64,000 nucleotides of DNA from contig NZ_LXEO01000047.1 in assembly GCF_001654865.1 (NCBI RefSeq), positions 154,187 to 218,186 of the forward strand, read 5' to 3'. Below the pieces are notes generated by a model. That model saw nothing but the letters and a program-made list of their open reading frames with translations. It was not told where the DNA came from and searched no databases. Shown here in pieces: positions 42,453 to 54,174 of this stretch. Origin of the DNA: Buttiauxella noackiae ATCC 51607. Its GTDB lineage: Bacteria > Pseudomonadota > Gammaproteobacteria > Enterobacterales > Enterobacteriaceae. How positions within the stretch are numbered: position 1 is the first letter of the stretch; every line of letters starts with the position of its first letter. A program made the translations under genes and the position numbers.

Positions 42453-43922
42453 CTACATCATAACGACGTCAAACTGCTCCTGATTATAGAGCGGCTCGAT
42501 CTGTACTTTGACTTGCTTGCCGACGAAAATTTCAACTTCGGCCAGTGAATGGGACTCTTCACTTTTTAGCGCTTCGCCCACAGCAGGTGATGCGTAAACC
42601 AGGAAACGGTCGGAATCATAAGCATGATGCACGCGGACAATTTCACGCATGATTTCATAACAGACTGTTTCAACGGTTTTCACCGTACCGCGTCCGTGGC
42701 AAGTTGGACAATCGTTACACAGCACATGTTCAACGCTTTCGCGCGTGCGTTTACGTGTCATCTCAACCAGGCCAAGCTGCGAGAAACCATTGATACTGGT
42801 TTTTACCCGGTCTTTGCTTAACGCTTGCTCAAGAGAATGCAACACACGACGGCGATGATCTTCATTACTCATATCAATGAAATCGATAATGATAATGCCG
42901 CCCAGATTACGTAAACGTAACTGGCGGGCAATCGCCTGCGTCGCTTCAATATTAGTATTGAAAATAGTATCGTCGAGATTGCGATGACCGACAAATGCCC
43001 CCGTGTTGATGTCCACGGTGGTCATGGCTTCAGTCTGATCGATGACCAAATAGCCACCCGACTTCAATTCAACTTTTCGTTCCAGCGCCCGCTGAATTTC
43101 ATTTTCAACATCAAAAAGGTCAAAAATTGGCTGGCGACCGCTGTAGTGTTCGATCTTGTTGTGTATTTCCGGCATGTATTCTGCGGTGAACTCCAGCAGC
43201 ATGTCGAATGTCAGGCGTGAGTCGACACGAATTCGGTCGAGTGCCTCATCAGCAAAATCACGCAGTACACGTTGTGCTAACGCGAGTTCACCATAAAGCT
43301 GGCAACGAGTTTTGTTACGCTTTTTGCGTTCGCTGACTTTTGTCCAGACGCGCTTCAGGTAAGCGGCATCTGCAGATAAATCGTCTTCACATACACCTTC
43401 TGCCGCAGTACGGATGATGAATCCGCCTTGCTCGTCGCAATATGCGTTAACCACACGTTTAAGGCGTTCACGTTCAGCTTCACTTTCAATGCGTTGCGAA
43501 ACACCAACATGTGATGCTCCTGGCATAAAGACCAGGTAACGGGACGGCAGTGTGATATCCGTAGTCAGGCGCGCACCTTTAGTACCCAGCGGATCTTTCA
43601 CCACTTGAACCATGAGGTCTTGCCCCTGGCGCACCAGTTCGGAGATATCACGTACTGTGAAGTTTTTTCGCTCTTCACCAGCCACACATTCGGTATGTGG
43701 CATGATGTCAGAAGCGTGAAGAAACGCTGCCTTATCAAGGCCAATATCTACAAATGCCGCCTGCATTCCCGGAAGTACCCGGCTTACACGACCTTTGTAG
43801 ATATTCCCTACGATCCCGCGACGTGCTTCGCGTTCAATATGGATCTCTTGCAGTATTCCACCATCAATGTAAGCCACCCGAGTTTCCGATGGGGTCACGT
43901 TGACTAATAATTCAGCCGTCAT
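42453..43922 (-). CDS. rng: RNase G
   Basis: 489 residues from the ATG at 43922 after GAGGAAA; the longer frame adds six unrelated residues. N-terminal S1 domain ([23 protein letters not shown]), RNase H-like and DNase I-like catalytic parts with the metal aspartates in TVDINTGAF and IIIDFIDM, and the Zn-link [11 protein letters not shown]. It matures the 5' end of 16S rRNA and decays some mRNAs such as adhE. Its start overlaps the yhdE stop by 11 bp. Confidence 0.95.
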   Translation of the reverse strand: MTAELLVNVTPSETRVAYIDGGILQEIHIEREARRGIVGNIYKGRVSRVLPGMQAAFVDIGLDKAAFLHASDIMPHTECVAGEERKNFTVRDISELVRQGQDLMVQVVKDPLGTKGARLTTDITLPSRYLVFMPGASHVGVSQRIESEAERERLKRVVNAYCDEQGGFIIRTAAEGVCEDDLSADAAYLKRVWTKVSERKKRNKTRCQLYGELALAQRVLRDFADEALDRIRVDSRLTFDMLLEFTAEYMPEIHNKIEHYSGRQPIFDLFDVENEIQRALERKVELKSGGYLVIDQTEAMTTVDINTGAFVGHRNLDDTIFNTNIEATQAIARQLRLRNLGGIIIIDFIDMSNEDHRRRVLHSLEQALSKDRVKTSINGFSQLGLVEMTRKRTRESVEHVLCNDCPTCHGRGTVKTVETVCYEIMREIVRVHHAYDSDRFLVYASPAVGEALKSEESHSLAEVEIFVGKQVKVQIEPLYNQEQFDVVMM

Positions 43923-44505
43923 GTTTTCCTCGTCCATCACGCAAAGCGTGAAAATTACTCAGCAATTCATAGGTTTCAACTAGCGGTAAGCCGACTACAG
44001 CATGGTAGCTGCCATTAATCTTCCTGACAAAACAACCACCAAGCCCTTGAATACCGTATGCACCTGCTTTATCCATGGGTTCACCGCAGGCCACATAACC
44101 GGCGATATCCTGTTCTGATAATGCACGAAATGTCACTTCAGTCGTCACCAGGCAATCCAGTAACGATTCGCGATCGGCTAACGCAACTGCCGTCATCACT
44201 TGATGCTGATTTCCGGACAACATGCGCAGCATTTCGGCGGCATGTTGTTCATCTTTAGGTTTTTCCAACACGTTGCCATTGTAGATAACAATAGTATCTG
44301 CACCTAAAACCGGTAAGTCATGTTGAGCTAATGCAACACCTGCTCGAGCTTTATCTCGCGCCAGGCGCACAACATATTGTTGCGCACTTTCACCGCTCAG
44401 ACGCTGTTCCTCTACATCGGTAATGATGCGCTCAAATGACACACCCAACTGAGTCAGAAGTTCCTGACGACGTGGAGAACCGGATGCCAGATACAAAGAT
44501 GTCAT
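43912..44505 (-). CDS. yhdE: YhdE (Maf-like dTTP/UTP pyrophosphatase)
   Basis: 197 residues. Maf family signature near the N-terminus ([18 protein letters not shown]) and catalytic Asp in VLGADTIV. It hydrolyses dTTP, UTP and modified pyrimidine nucleotides. It lies between mreD and rng, 8 bp after mreD, in the mreBCD-yhdE-rng cluster. Confidence 0.93.
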   Translation of the reverse strand: MTSLYLASGSPRRQELLTQLGVSFERIITDVEEQRLSGESAQQYVVRLARDKARAGVALAQHDLPVLGADTIVIYNGNVLEKPKDEQHAAEMLRMLSGNQHQVMTAVALADRESLLDCLVTTEVTFRALSEQDIAGYVACGEPMDKAGAYGIQGLGGCFVRKINGSYHAVVGLPLVETYELLSNFHALRDGRGKHDG

Positions 44506-44513
44506 GTTAAATC

Positions 44514-45002
44514 CTATTGCACAGCAAATTGTTGGCGAATTTTACGCATCAGCAAAAATATCCATGGCCACAGCACGCCGTTAACCACACTACTCCAGAA
44601 AATTTCCGGACGGAAAGATACGTTGATGACTAGAAATTCAGACCAGAACACAATGACATCTGTCATCAATGACAACAGCATAACCACTAAAGCCTGTTGC
44701 CAAAGCGCGAGATTGCGGAATAGCTGGTACTTCAACGCCACCAGGTAAGCAACGATACTCAAAGATAATGCTCGCACGCCTAGGGTGGAACCGCTGATCA
44801 GATCCAGTATGGCACCCACCACAAAACCTGTGCCAACATTTACGCGGTGGGGCAACGCCAGAATCCAGTACAGCAGAATAAGTAAAACCCAGTCCGGACG
44901 ATAGATTTTCAAATCGTCAGGCCAGGGCATTACTTGTAACAGCAAGGCGACAAGGAAAGAGAGCCAGATTACCCAACGACCCTGACTACGGTAACTCCCC
45001 AC
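44514..45002 (-). CDS. mreD: MreD, rod-shape membrane protein
   Basis: 162 residues starting at a GTG (45002) that shares its first base with the last base of the mreC TAG stop, a tight coupling. Five to six membrane helices; the conserved [22 protein letters not shown] loop is present. It belongs to the MreBCD-RodA-RodZ elongasome. Confidence 0.94.
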   Translation of the reverse strand: MGSYRSQGRWVIWLSFLVALLLQVMPWPDDLKIYRPDWVLLILLYWILALPHRVNVGTGFVVGAILDLISGSTLGVRALSLSIVAYLVALKYQLFRNLALWQQALVVMLLSLMTDVIVFWSEFLVINVSFRPEIFWSSVVNGVLWPWIFLLMRKIRQQFAVQ

Positions 45003-46027
45003 TACTGCCCTCCCTGGGTAGCAGATGCAGGAGAAGCAGAGTTCCCTGCAGGAGCCTGAGCCATTCCCGTTGCCGGAGGTGGAATCGGAGCTGGGGCTGG
45101 TGGACCAACAGAATCAGCTGGAGGCAATACCTGCGGCATCATTTGCATCAAACGCTCATTCGCTACGCGATGAACCTCTTCCGGTGGCATAGGAGTTTTG
45201 CCTTCGCGATCCGCCCCCCACAACAGCAACAAATAACGCAGACGTTGTAAGCCAGCGGTTGGGCGAGCCTGAATAACGGTGTACGCACGTTGAGTATCAA
45301 GTTTCACAGAGGAAACGACACCCACCGGATAACCTTCAGGGAAGCGACCACCCAGTCCAGACGTCACCAATACATCGCCTACGCGAATATCGGTATTTGC
45401 CGGTAAATGTTCTAGTTGCAGATCGTCAGTACAGCCGTTGCCCGCCGCAATAACGCGAATGTCATTGCGCAGCACCTGAATCGGTAGCGCATGGGTCGCA
45501 TCACAGATCAGCAAAACACGGCTGGTGAGTTTAGCCACCGCAATGACCTGACCTACGACACCTTTATCACTGATGACTGGCTGACCTTCATAGACCCCAT
45601 TCACGCTCCCTTTATCAATGACAACCTGGTCACTGTAAGGATCGTTAACGGTAGAGATAACCTGAGTCACCATTTTTTGCTCGTCCTGACGCAACGGTGA
45701 GCCAAGCAATTCGCGCAGACGTGCGTTTTCCTGACGATATTGACCCATCATCAGTAATTCACTATTTTTCAGGATCAGTTCCTGACGCAGTGCACGATTT
45801 TCGAGCTCTAGTTGATCGCGTGATGCCAGTGTTTGCGAGACGCTGTCGAGCAATTCACGGGGACCATTTGAGACAAAATAGAAAGGGCTGACGGCAGTAT
45901 CCATATACGTTCGGATCTGACTAAACGTACCCAGACGGCTATCGGCAATAATGACACCAATCGCCACCAGCACCGCCAGAATTAGGCGAAACTGCAACGA
46001 AGGGCCACGGCTAAAAATTGGCTTCAT
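45002..46027 (-). CDS. mreC: MreC, rod-shape periplasmic protein
   Basis: 341 residues, slightly shorter than the E. coli protein (367), with the difference in the low-complexity Pro/Ala C-terminal tail. One N-terminal membrane helix (about 12-28), a coiled coil (about 65-110) and two beta-barrel domains ([20 protein letters not shown]). It activates PBP2-RodA for lateral wall synthesis. It is separated from mreB by a terminator hairpin. Confidence 0.93.
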   Translation of the reverse strand: MKPIFSRGPSLQFRLILAVLVAIGVIIADSRLGTFSQIRTYMDTAVSPFYFVSNGPRELLDSVSQTLASRDQLELENRALRQELILKNSELLMMGQYRQENARLRELLGSPLRQDEQKMVTQVISTVNDPYSDQVVIDKGSVNGVYEGQPVISDKGVVGQVIAVAKLTSRVLLICDATHALPIQVLRNDIRVIAAGNGCTDDLQLEHLPANTDIRVGDVLVTSGLGGRFPEGYPVGVVSSVKLDTQRAYTVIQARPTAGLQRLRYLLLLWGADREGKTPMPPEEVHRVANERLMQMMPQVLPPADSVGPPAPAPIPPPATGMAQAPAGNSASPASATQGGQ

Positions 46028-46056
46028 AGGCTATGCGTATTCCAGGGCCAGCAAGG

Positions 46057-46083
46057 AAAAGGCAGTGATAGTCACTGCCTTTT
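46057..46083 (-). terminator. Hairpin terminator between mreB and mreC
   Basis: Perfect 12-bp stem AAAAGGCAGTGA (46057-46068)/TCACTGCCTTTT (46072-46083) with loop TAG. On the minus strand it ends in TTTT after GC-rich pairs. It probably stops most transcripts after mreB, giving more MreB than MreC and MreD. Confidence 0.8.
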
Positions 46084-46095
46084 ACGTGTGGCTGA

Positions 46096-47446
<1,351 letters not shown>

Positions 47447-49387
47447 TTAAACCGAGTATCTTTGCGAATATTTTTTCACGTTGCTATCGAGCGGTTCAGA
47501 GGCCGCAAAAAAATCCCCCTGAGCACCCGCCACGCCTTTCTCTACCAGTGTCTGCCATTCACTTCGCGTTCTTACACCGACCGCAAAAACTCGTGTCTGA
47601 GTCCCGTTACAAGCCTCAACCAGACTCTGTACAAACAGCTGATTTTCGGTTCGTTTCTCAATGTTACGCACAAGCCCTGGATGCAGTTTTATCAATTCCA
47701 CATCCAATTCTTTAATATAAGACGCACTCACAACGGTCAAACCCGCCTGGGAAACTGCAATACGTACGCCCAATGCTTTGATCAAACGAATCACAGGTTG
47801 CAAACGGCTGATGTGTTGACAAACATCTGCCTCTGCAAGTTCAAAAAGAATACGTCGTCGAAGTGATTTTTCAGATTGCATTAATGCATCACGCAACCAA
47901 CGCTGGAAAGGTGCCCGAATCAATGATTCAACCGACACTTGAACGGCTAGCGTTTCTTCAGGCCAGAATCCTGCTAGTGGCAATAGCCGAGCGATGATTT
48001 GTCGGTCATATTGCTCCGATAAACCAAACTGCTTAACCATCGGCAAATACTCTGCCGCCAATACTTCTTGTTCACCATCGAAAATCCGACACATAATTTC
48101 CCGATGATGCACGAAGCCGTCGCGCTTCACGGACGGCTTTTGGTAGAAGCGTGGACCGCCGCGTTGCAACACCTGCTCAATGAGCGTACGCCATTTAACG
48201 TTACCACGCCCTTTTTCCGGCAAACTATCGTCATAAACCGACCAGCCGTTGGTTCCTTGCAGGGAAGCATTACGCGTCGCCACCTCTGCATTTTCCATAA
48301 CTTGCTCTTTGCTTTGCCCGCTCCGCCATGCACAAATACCGATATGCATCATGTCATTACGATCCAACATCCGCGTTGGAGGCAGCGAATCGACGGCTTT
48401 CAGTAATTGATTAGCAATGCTATCGGCTTCTTTCAATGTGCGGTGCGGCAACAAAACGGCAAAATCACTACGGAAATAGCGTGCCAGTAAAGCCCCAGGA
48501 TAGCGCATCACAAAAGTCGACAACATATTAATAATCGTAAATAGATACTCTTCTACCGCGTTGCGTCCCCACGTTTCGTGTAGCGTTTCAAAATCCGGTA
48601 AACGGATAATCATCACCACACCATGCGCGCCGACTTTCTCCTGCTCATCGAGTAAAGTTGCCAGTTGGTTATCAAAGAACAGGCGATTATTCAGACCCGT
48701 TTTCGCATCTTGCGCGGCGAAAGCACGAATTAGCGTATCCATTCTGCTACGTTGTTCGCTGGCGTTTTGCAGATCTGAAAGCAACACATCAAGCGCACTA
48801 CTGGCCTGTGGTGGCCATTCCAACACTGAGCCACGCACTTCAACACCTCTTTCGCCATTCAGAATTCGTCGCGCACGGCTTTCCAGTAATTCTTGCCCTG
48901 CGAGCTGTTTTTTCATCCAGCGGATAGCAAAGAACAGCACGATAAGCATGAATCCAATCGTGATAGAAAGAGGTACTGTCGCGAAAAGAGAGTTGTAGTA
49001 ATTCGCTATCGGATCGCGATAGGTCAGACTGAGAAACATGCCGGGATGTTTCATTAATTCAACAGTCACGGTGCGCAGACTGTAGCTGTTTCCCAGCAAG
49101 TGATAGGTTTGGGTCAATTGGTGTTGATAAACGGTGTTATCGCCAAGCTTGAAATCGACCTCGGTGATATCAATCGGAACCATCACTTCATTGAGGCGCT
49201 TTATCAGAGCTTCTGGTGAGCTCGAAACTAAATCGTTATCAATGATGGCGGCAACAGATACCACACGCTGATGCACTTTATAATGCATCGCATTAAAGAA
49301 GCTTAATGAACAACCAACGAGCGTCACAAAAATAGCGAGCCCCGTTAGCAATGTCATAAAAGCAGAAAGCTTCGTCGTTAATCGCAT
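47447..49387 (-). CDS. csrD: CsrD, degenerate GGDEF/EAL regulator of CsrB/CsrC decay
   Basis: 646 residues from the ATG at 49387, equal to E. coli; the frame continues 44 codons upstream without similarity. Two membrane helices flank a periplasmic domain (residues 10-160), then a HAMP-like linker, a GGDEF domain whose signature is degraded to HRSDF-like (ARYFRSDFAV), and an EAL domain with ELM-like replacement (HHREIMCRIF). It makes no cyclic-di-GMP but helps RNase E degrade CsrB and CsrC. Confidence 0.93.
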   Translation of the reverse strand: MRLTTKLSAFMTLLTGLAIFVTLVGCSLSFFNAMHYKVHQRVVSVAAIIDNDLVSSSPEALIKRLNEVMVPIDITEVDFKLGDNTVYQHQLTQTYHLLGNSYSLRTVTVELMKHPGMFLSLTYRDPIANYYNSLFATVPLSITIGFMLIVLFFAIRWMKKQLAGQELLESRARRILNGERGVEVRGSVLEWPPQASSALDVLLSDLQNASEQRSRMDTLIRAFAAQDAKTGLNNRLFFDNQLATLLDEQEKVGAHGVVMIIRLPDFETLHETWGRNAVEEYLFTIINMLSTFVMRYPGALLARYFRSDFAVLLPHRTLKEADSIANQLLKAVDSLPPTRMLDRNDMMHIGICAWRSGQSKEQVMENAEVATRNASLQGTNGWSVYDDSLPEKGRGNVKWRTLIEQVLQRGGPRFYQKPSVKRDGFVHHREIMCRIFDGEQEVLAAEYLPMVKQFGLSEQYDRQIIARLLPLAGFWPEETLAVQVSVESLIRAPFQRWLRDALMQSEKSLRRRILFELAEADVCQHISRLQPVIRLIKALGVRIAVSQAGLTVVSASYIKELDVELIKLHPGLVRNIEKRTENQLFVQSLVEACNGTQTRVFAVGVRTRSEWQTLVEKGVAGAQGDFFAASEPLDSNVKKYSQRYSV

Positions 49388-49672
49388 CCTTGTGTTAACT
49401 CCGTGTGGTGAAGATATACCAAGCCTGACCTGATGCGGCATTACATAGTAAAAGAGGTGCCCTGGCAAACACAGTGAACATATTCTCACCCTTTGTTGCA
49501 AAGCGAGTGTTTTGCACACTGAAACTCAAGTATAGCCGCTGACAACCCTCCATTCATTAACAAATATTCAACAAAAATAGCAGTATGTTTAAGTTTCAAT
49601 TTTTTGTGACAAATTCGCAGGGTTTAGCGTTCTCCGTCATGCTTAGGGAATAAAGCCACGCTGGAGTATAAG

Positions 49673-50677
49673 ATGAAGAAGATCGCCCGCTTCACCGAAG
49701 CTGATGTCACAGCTGAATCCGTATTTATGATGAAACGCCGCCAGGTACTCAAGGCACTAGGTATCAGTGCGGCTGCCCTTTCGCTTCCTCAGACTGCACA
49801 TGCAGATATTCTTTCCTGGTTTAAAGGTAATGACCGGCCGCCAGCGCCTTCAGGAAAACCTTTGCAATTTAGCAAACCCGAACAATGGCAGGCTAAGCTC
49901 GCCATGACACCGGAAGATAAAGTTACTGGCTACAATAACTTCTACGAGTTTGGTCTGGATAAAGCCGACCCTGCGGCAAACGCCGGGAGTCTGAGAACCG
50001 ATCCGTGGAAACTCACCATTAGCGGCGAAGTAGCAAAACCGCTGACACTGGATTACGACGATCTCTATAAAAAATTCCCGCTTGAAGAGCGGATTTATCG
50101 CATGCGGTGTGTTGAAGCCTGGTCAATGGTTGTGCCGTGGATTGGCTTCCCGCTCAGCAAGTTGCTGGCTTTAGTTGAACCCACCAGCAATGCGAAATAT
50201 GTCGCCTTTGAAACAATCTACGACCCGGAGCAAATGCCTGGACAGAAAGATCGATTTATTGGCGGCGGTTTGAAGTATCCCTACGTTGAAGGACTGCGAC
50301 TTGATGAAGCGATGCATCCGCTTACTTTGCTGACTGTGGGTGTTTATGGCAAAGCGCTACCGCCACAAAACGGCGCTCCGATACGACTCACCGTGCCATG
50401 GAAATATGGATTTAAAGGGATTAAATCGATCGTCAGTATCAAGCTGGTTAGCGAACTGCCACCCACCACCTGGAATATGGCAGCCCCAAATGAATATGGA
50501 TTTTATGCCAACGTAAACCCAAATGTTGATCACCCACGCTGGTCGCAGGCGAGTGAGCGATTCATTGGTTCAGGTGGCGTGCTGGATGTGAAACGCCAGC
50601 CTACATTGCTGTTTAATGGTTATGCCGATGAGGTTGCTTCGCTGTACCGCGGTTTAAATCTGAAGGAGAATTTCTAA
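49673..50677 (+). CDS. msrP: MsrP, periplasmic methionine-sulfoxide reductase (molybdoenzyme)
   Basis: 334 residues. A Tat signal ([20 protein letters not shown], cut near AHA, about residue 44) exports the folded protein. The molybdopterin ligand is Cys146 (YRMRCVEAW). It repairs oxidised methionines in periplasmic proteins, with electrons from MsrQ encoded next. In E. coli K-12 the pair (yedYZ) is elsewhere; here it lies divergent from csrD, 285 bp away. Confidence 0.94.
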   Translation: MKKIARFTEADVTAESVFMMKRRQVLKALGISAAALSLPQTAHADILSWFKGNDRPPAPSGKPLQFSKPEQWQAKLAMTPEDKVTGYNNFYEFGLDKADPAANAGSLRTDPWKLTISGEVAKPLTLDYDDLYKKFPLEERIYRMRCVEAWSMVVPWIGFPLSKLLALVEPTSNAKYVAFETIYDPEQMPGQKDRFIGGGLKYPYVEGLRLDEAMHPLTLLTVGVYGKALPPQNGAPIRLTVPWKYGFKGIKSIVSIKLVSELPPTTWNMAAPNEYGFYANVNPNVDHPRWSQASERFIGSGGVLDVKRQPTLLFNGYADEVASLYRGLNLKENF

Positions 50678-50678
50678 A

Positions 50679-51278
50679 GTGAGATTAACTGCGAAGCAAA
50701 TCACGTGGCTTAAAGTGGTGCTGCACCTCGCGGCATTCTTACCCTTTGTCTGGCTATTTTATGCCGCAAACCAAGGTTTTTTGAGTGCTGATCCGGCAAA
50801 GGATATCCAACATTTTACCGGCAGGATGGCGCTCAAGTTACTTCTTGCAACTCTCCTGATCACACCTTTAGCGAGATACGGTAAACAGCCATTGCTGATT
50901 CGTACCCGTCGTCTGCTGGGATTGTGGTGTTTTGCCTGGGCCACTCTTCATTTAACCAGCTACGCCATGCTGGAACTGGGAATCAGCAATCTGGCACTGC
51001 TTGGCCAGGAGTTGGTGACGCGCCCCTATTTGACTTTAGGAATAATCAGCTGGCTGGTGCTGCTATCATTGGCGGCAACATCGACCCAATCTTTACAACG
51101 AAAATTGGGGTCACGCTGGCAAAAGCTACATAACTTCGTCTATCTGGTCGCAATCCTCGCCCCCATACATTATTTATGGTCAGTAAAGGTTATTTCCCCG
51201 CAACCGTTACTGTATGCTCTGGGCGCATTCATCCTTTTGGCCTTGCGCTATAAGAAATTCCGGATGTGGCTGCGTTAA
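50679..51278 (+). CDS. msrQ: MsrQ, haem b membrane subunit of the MsrPQ system
   Basis: 199 residues from a GTG at 50679, one base after the msrP TAA, with AAGGAG nearby. Ferric-reductase-like membrane protein with about six helices and conserved histidines ([36 protein letters not shown]). It passes electrons from the quinone pool or a flavin reductase to MsrP. It is about 12 residues shorter than the E. coli protein at the C-terminus. Confidence 0.93.
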   Translation: MRLTAKQITWLKVVLHLAAFLPFVWLFYAANQGFLSADPAKDIQHFTGRMALKLLLATLLITPLARYGKQPLLIRTRRLLGLWCFAWATLHLTSYAMLELGISNLALLGQELVTRPYLTLGIISWLVLLSLAATSTQSLQRKLGSRWQKLHNFVYLVAILAPIHYLWSVKVISPQPLLYALGAFILLALRYKKFRMWLR

Positions 51279-51395
51279 CGGAAGAATTGTGTTCTTCTGC
51301 GCAAAAAAGTGATCAACCGTGCCCCTAAAAAGGATATGAGTTGATCATCTTCCCTGATAAGACCAGTATTTAGCTGCCAAATGCTACGAAATCGT

Positions 51396-51401
51396 TATAA
51401 T
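51396..51401 (+). promoter_or_regulatory. Candidate -10 of the aroQ-accBC promoter
   Basis: Consensus TATAAT about 110 bp before aroQ. There is no good -35 at 16-18 bp. An inverted repeat TGATCAAC (51310-51317)/GTTGATCA (51340-51347) lies upstream and could bind a regulator or form a hairpin ending msrPQ. Confidence 0.45.
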
Positions 51402-51510
51402 GTGCGACTTTGGTTTTTCTGACAGGCCATTTTCTGGCTCTGAAGGTGACAACCGAGCAACTTAGGTATATTTTGTAAAATACCTACAAATTGCAGGAGA
51501 TGGCAGCACG

Positions 51511-51963
51511 ATGTCGGCTAATTTTCACATTTTGCTTTTGAACGGTCCGAATCTTAACATGCTGGGAACACGCGAGCCCGAGAAGTACGGCACGCTAACT
51601 TTGGCGCAAATTGTTAACTCGCTCGAAGAAGAAGCAAAAACGCTAAATGTCTCGTTCAGTCACCTGCAATCTAATGCTGAATATGAGTTGATCGACCGAA
51701 TTCATCAGGCTAAAGACACTGTCGATTTTATTCTGATTAATCCGGCCGCGTTTACGCATACGAGCGTTGCGCTGCGTGATGCCTTGTTAGCGGTGGATAT
51801 TCCGTTTATCGAGATCCATCTGAGCAATGTGCATGCGCGCGAACCGTTCCGCCATCATTCATATCTTTCTGATAAAGCGGTTGGTGTCATCTGCGGATTA
51901 GGCGCTGACGGCTATTCATATGCACTACAGACGGCGGTAAAACGCTTGTCAAAATCCATCTAA
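51511..51963 (+). CDS. aroQ: Type II 3-dehydroquinate dehydratase
   Basis: 150 residues. Type II family motifs: [17 protein letters not shown] with the catalytic Tyr, the flexible-loop Arg, [16 protein letters not shown], and [17 protein letters not shown] with the catalytic His. It converts 3-dehydroquinate to 3-dehydroshikimate in the shikimate pathway. E. coli uses the unrelated type I enzyme (AroD). It sits 21 bp before accB, in the position of the long accB leader of E. coli. Confidence 0.95.
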   Translation: MSANFHILLLNGPNLNMLGTREPEKYGTLTLAQIVNSLEEEAKTLNVSFSHLQSNAEYELIDRIHQAKDTVDFILINPAAFTHTSVALRDALLAVDIPFIEIHLSNVHAREPFRHHSYLSDKAVGVICGLGADGYSYALQTAVKRLSKSI

Positions 51964-51984
51964 ACAAGAGTACGGAACCCACTC

Positions 51985-52458
51985 ATGGATATTCGTAAGA
52001 TTAAAAAACTGATCGAGCTGGTTGAAGAATCAGGCATTTCTGAACTGGAAATTTCTGAGGGCGAAGAATCTGTACGTATCAGTCGTGCACCGGCAAACAC
52101 CGGTTACCCGATGATGCAACAGGCTTATGCTGCGCCAATGTACCAGCCACAGCCGCAGGCTGGCCTGTCTAACGTTGTTGCACCTGCCGCTCCGGCAGAA
52201 GCACCGGCGGCTGCTGAAATCAGTGGTCACATCGTGCGTTCCCCAATGGTAGGTACTTTCTACCGCACCCCAAGCCCGGATGCTAAATCATTTGTTGAAG
52301 TTGGCCAGAAGGTTAACGTTGGCGACACTCTGTGTATCGTTGAAGCAATGAAAATGATGAACCAGATCGAAGCTGACAAAGCCGGTGTGGTGAAAGCCAT
52401 CCTGGTTGAAAATGGTCAACCGGTTGAATTTGACGAGCCGCTGGTCGTCATCGAGTAA
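51985..52458 (+). CDS. accB: AccB, biotin carboxyl carrier protein
   Basis: 157 residues. N-terminal dimerisation segment ([17 protein letters not shown]), an Ala/Pro-rich linker and the biotinyl domain with Lys123 in VEAMKMMNQ and the thumb region ([19 protein letters not shown]). It carries carboxybiotin between AccC and AccAD in the first step of fatty-acid synthesis. It is 10 bp upstream of accC. Confidence 0.96.
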   Translation: MDIRKIKKLIELVEESGISELEISEGEESVRISRAPANTGYPMMQQAYAAPMYQPQPQAGLSNVVAPAAPAEAPAAAEISGHIVRSPMVGTFYRTPSPDAKSFVEVGQKVNVGDTLCIVEAMKMMNQIEADKAGVVKAILVENGQPVEFDEPLVVIE

Positions 52459-52468
52459 CGAGGCGAAC

Positions 52469-53815
52469 ATGCTGGATAAAATTGTCATCGCTAACCGTGG
52501 TGAGATTGCATTGCGTATTCTTCGTGCCTGTAAAGAGCTGGGCATCAAGACTGTCGCTGTGCACTCAACTGCCGATCGCGATTTAAAACACGTATTGCTA
52601 GCGGATGAGACTGTTTGTATCGGTCCTGCTCCGTCTGTAAAAAGCTATCTGAATATCCCGGCAATCATCTCTGCGGCAGAAATTACTGGCGCCGTTGCGA
52701 TTCACCCGGGTTATGGCTTCCTGTCTGAAAATGCCAACTTTGCTGAGCAGGTTGAGCGTTCAGGCTTTATCTTCATTGGCCCGCGAGCTGAAACTATTCG
52801 TCTGATGGGCGATAAAGTTTCTGCAATCAACGCAATGAAGAAAGCTGGCGTACCTTGCGTACCTGGTTCTGACGGCCCTCTTGACGGCGATATGGATAAA
52901 AACCGCGCCCATGCTAAACGCATCGGTTACCCGGTAATTATCAAAGCGTCCGGTGGCGGCGGCGGTCGTGGTATGCGTGTAGTACGTAACGATGCTGACC
53001 TGGAACAATCCATTAATATGACCCGTGCGGAAGCAAAAGCTGCTTTCAACAACGATATGGTCTATATGGAGAAGTACCTGGAAAACCCACGCCACATCGA
53101 GATTCAAGTTCTTGCTGATGGCCAGGGTAAAGCTATCTATCTGGCTGAACGTGACTGCTCTATGCAGCGTCGTCACCAGAAAGTTGTGGAAGAAGCGCCA
53201 GCACCAGGCATCACGCCTGAGCTGCGTAAATTCATCGGTGAGCGCTGTTCTAAAGCGTGTATCGATATCAACTATCGCGGTGCAGGTACATTCGAGTTCC
53301 TGTTCGAAAACGGTGAGTTCTACTTTATCGAGATGAACACCCGTATTCAGGTTGAACACCCGGTAACAGAAATGATTACCGGTGTTGATCTGATTAAAGA
53401 ACAGCTTCGTATTGCTGCGGGACAGCCACTGTCTATCAAGCAAGAAGATGTTCAGGTTCGTGGCCATGCGGTTGAATGCCGTATTAACGCCGAAGACCCG
53501 AATACCTTCCTGCCAAGCCCAGGCAAAATTACTCGCTGCCATGTGCCGGGTGGTTTTGGTGTACGTTGGGAATCACATATCTATTCCGGCTACACTGTTC
53601 CTCCATACTACGATTCAATGATCGCAAAACTTATCTGTTACGGTGAAACCCGTGAAGTGGCGATTGCGCGTATGAAGAACGCCCTGGCTGAGCTGATCAT
53701 CGATGGCATCAAAACCAACGTTGATTTGCAGACTCGCATCATGAACGATGAAAACTTCCAGCACGGTGGGACTAACATCCACTATCTGGAGAAGAAACTG
53801 GGTCTTCAGGACTAA
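52469..53815 (+). CDS. accC: AccC, biotin carboxylase
   Basis: 448 residues from the ATG at 52469 ([18 protein letters not shown]). ATP-grasp enzyme with glycine-rich loop [14 protein letters not shown], the catalytic segment [26 protein letters not shown] and Arg in that loop. It carboxylates the biotin of AccB with bicarbonate and ATP. It ends the operon, at a terminator 28 bp later. Confidence 0.97.
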   Translation: MLDKIVIANRGEIALRILRACKELGIKTVAVHSTADRDLKHVLLADETVCIGPAPSVKSYLNIPAIISAAEITGAVAIHPGYGFLSENANFAEQVERSGFIFIGPRAETIRLMGDKVSAINAMKKAGVPCVPGSDGPLDGDMDKNRAHAKRIGYPVIIKASGGGGGRGMRVVRNDADLEQSINMTRAEAKAAFNNDMVYMEKYLENPRHIEIQVLADGQGKAIYLAERDCSMQRRHQKVVEEAPAPGITPELRKFIGERCSKACIDINYRGAGTFEFLFENGEFYFIEMNTRIQVEHPVTEMITGVDLIKEQLRIAAGQPLSIKQEDVQVRGHAVECRINAEDPNTFLPSPGKITRCHVPGGFGVRWESHIYSGYTVPPYYDSMIAKLICYGETREVAIARMKNALAELIIDGIKTNVDLQTRIMNDENFQHGGTNIHYLEKKLGLQD

Positions 53816-53842
53816 GTTTTCTCATGTAGTTACATCGTTAAA

Positions 53843-53866
53843 AGGCCGGATTTCCGGCCTTTTTCT
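53843..53866 (+). terminator. Terminator after accC
   Basis: Stem AGGCCGG (53843-53849)/CCGGCCT (53854-53860), loop ATTT, then TTTTCTTTTTT. Confidence 0.9.
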
Positions 53867-53931
53867 TTTTTGATCCTCAATTTGCCGCTATGCGTTACAA
53901 TCGCCGCTTTCCGCCAACTCAAGGGACAATA

Positions 53932-54174
53932 ATGGACGCGCGTTTTGTTCAGGCCCATAAAGAAGCCCGCTGGGCGCTTTGGCTAACCCTTCTCTACCTC
54001 GCAGCATGGTTAGTGGCTGCTTACTTACCAGGTAACGATATCGGCCCAACAGGTCTCCCACACTGGTTTGAAATGGCATGCCTGCTGGTACCTTTGCTAT
54101 TCATTTTGCTGTGCTGGGCCATGGTGAAGTTCATCTTCCGCGATATCCCACTGGAGGATGATCATGCAGCTTGA
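53932..54174 (+). CDS. yhdT: YhdT, small membrane protein
   Basis: 80 residues from the ATG at 53932 (MDARFVQAHKEARWALW); the upstream frame is unrelated. DUF997, two membrane helices (about 18-36 and 50-68). Always next to panF. The function is unknown; it overlaps panF by 11 bp and carries its ribosome site (CTGGAGG), so it may serve the transporter or only its expression. Confidence 0.92.
   Translation: MDARFVQAHKEARWALWLTLLYLAAWLVAAYLPGNDIGPTGLPHWFEMACLLVPLLFILLCWAMVKFIFRDIPLEDDHAA

Noticed and set aside
47447..49387. CsrD read as an active diguanylate cyclase/phosphodiesterase
   Set aside because: Both signature motifs are degenerate, as in the known non-enzymatic CsrD family.
49680..49735. 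Alternative msrP start at the second or third ATG (nearer the Tat motif)
   Set aside because: The long N-terminus starting [16 protein letters not shown] is itself conserved in the MsrP family.
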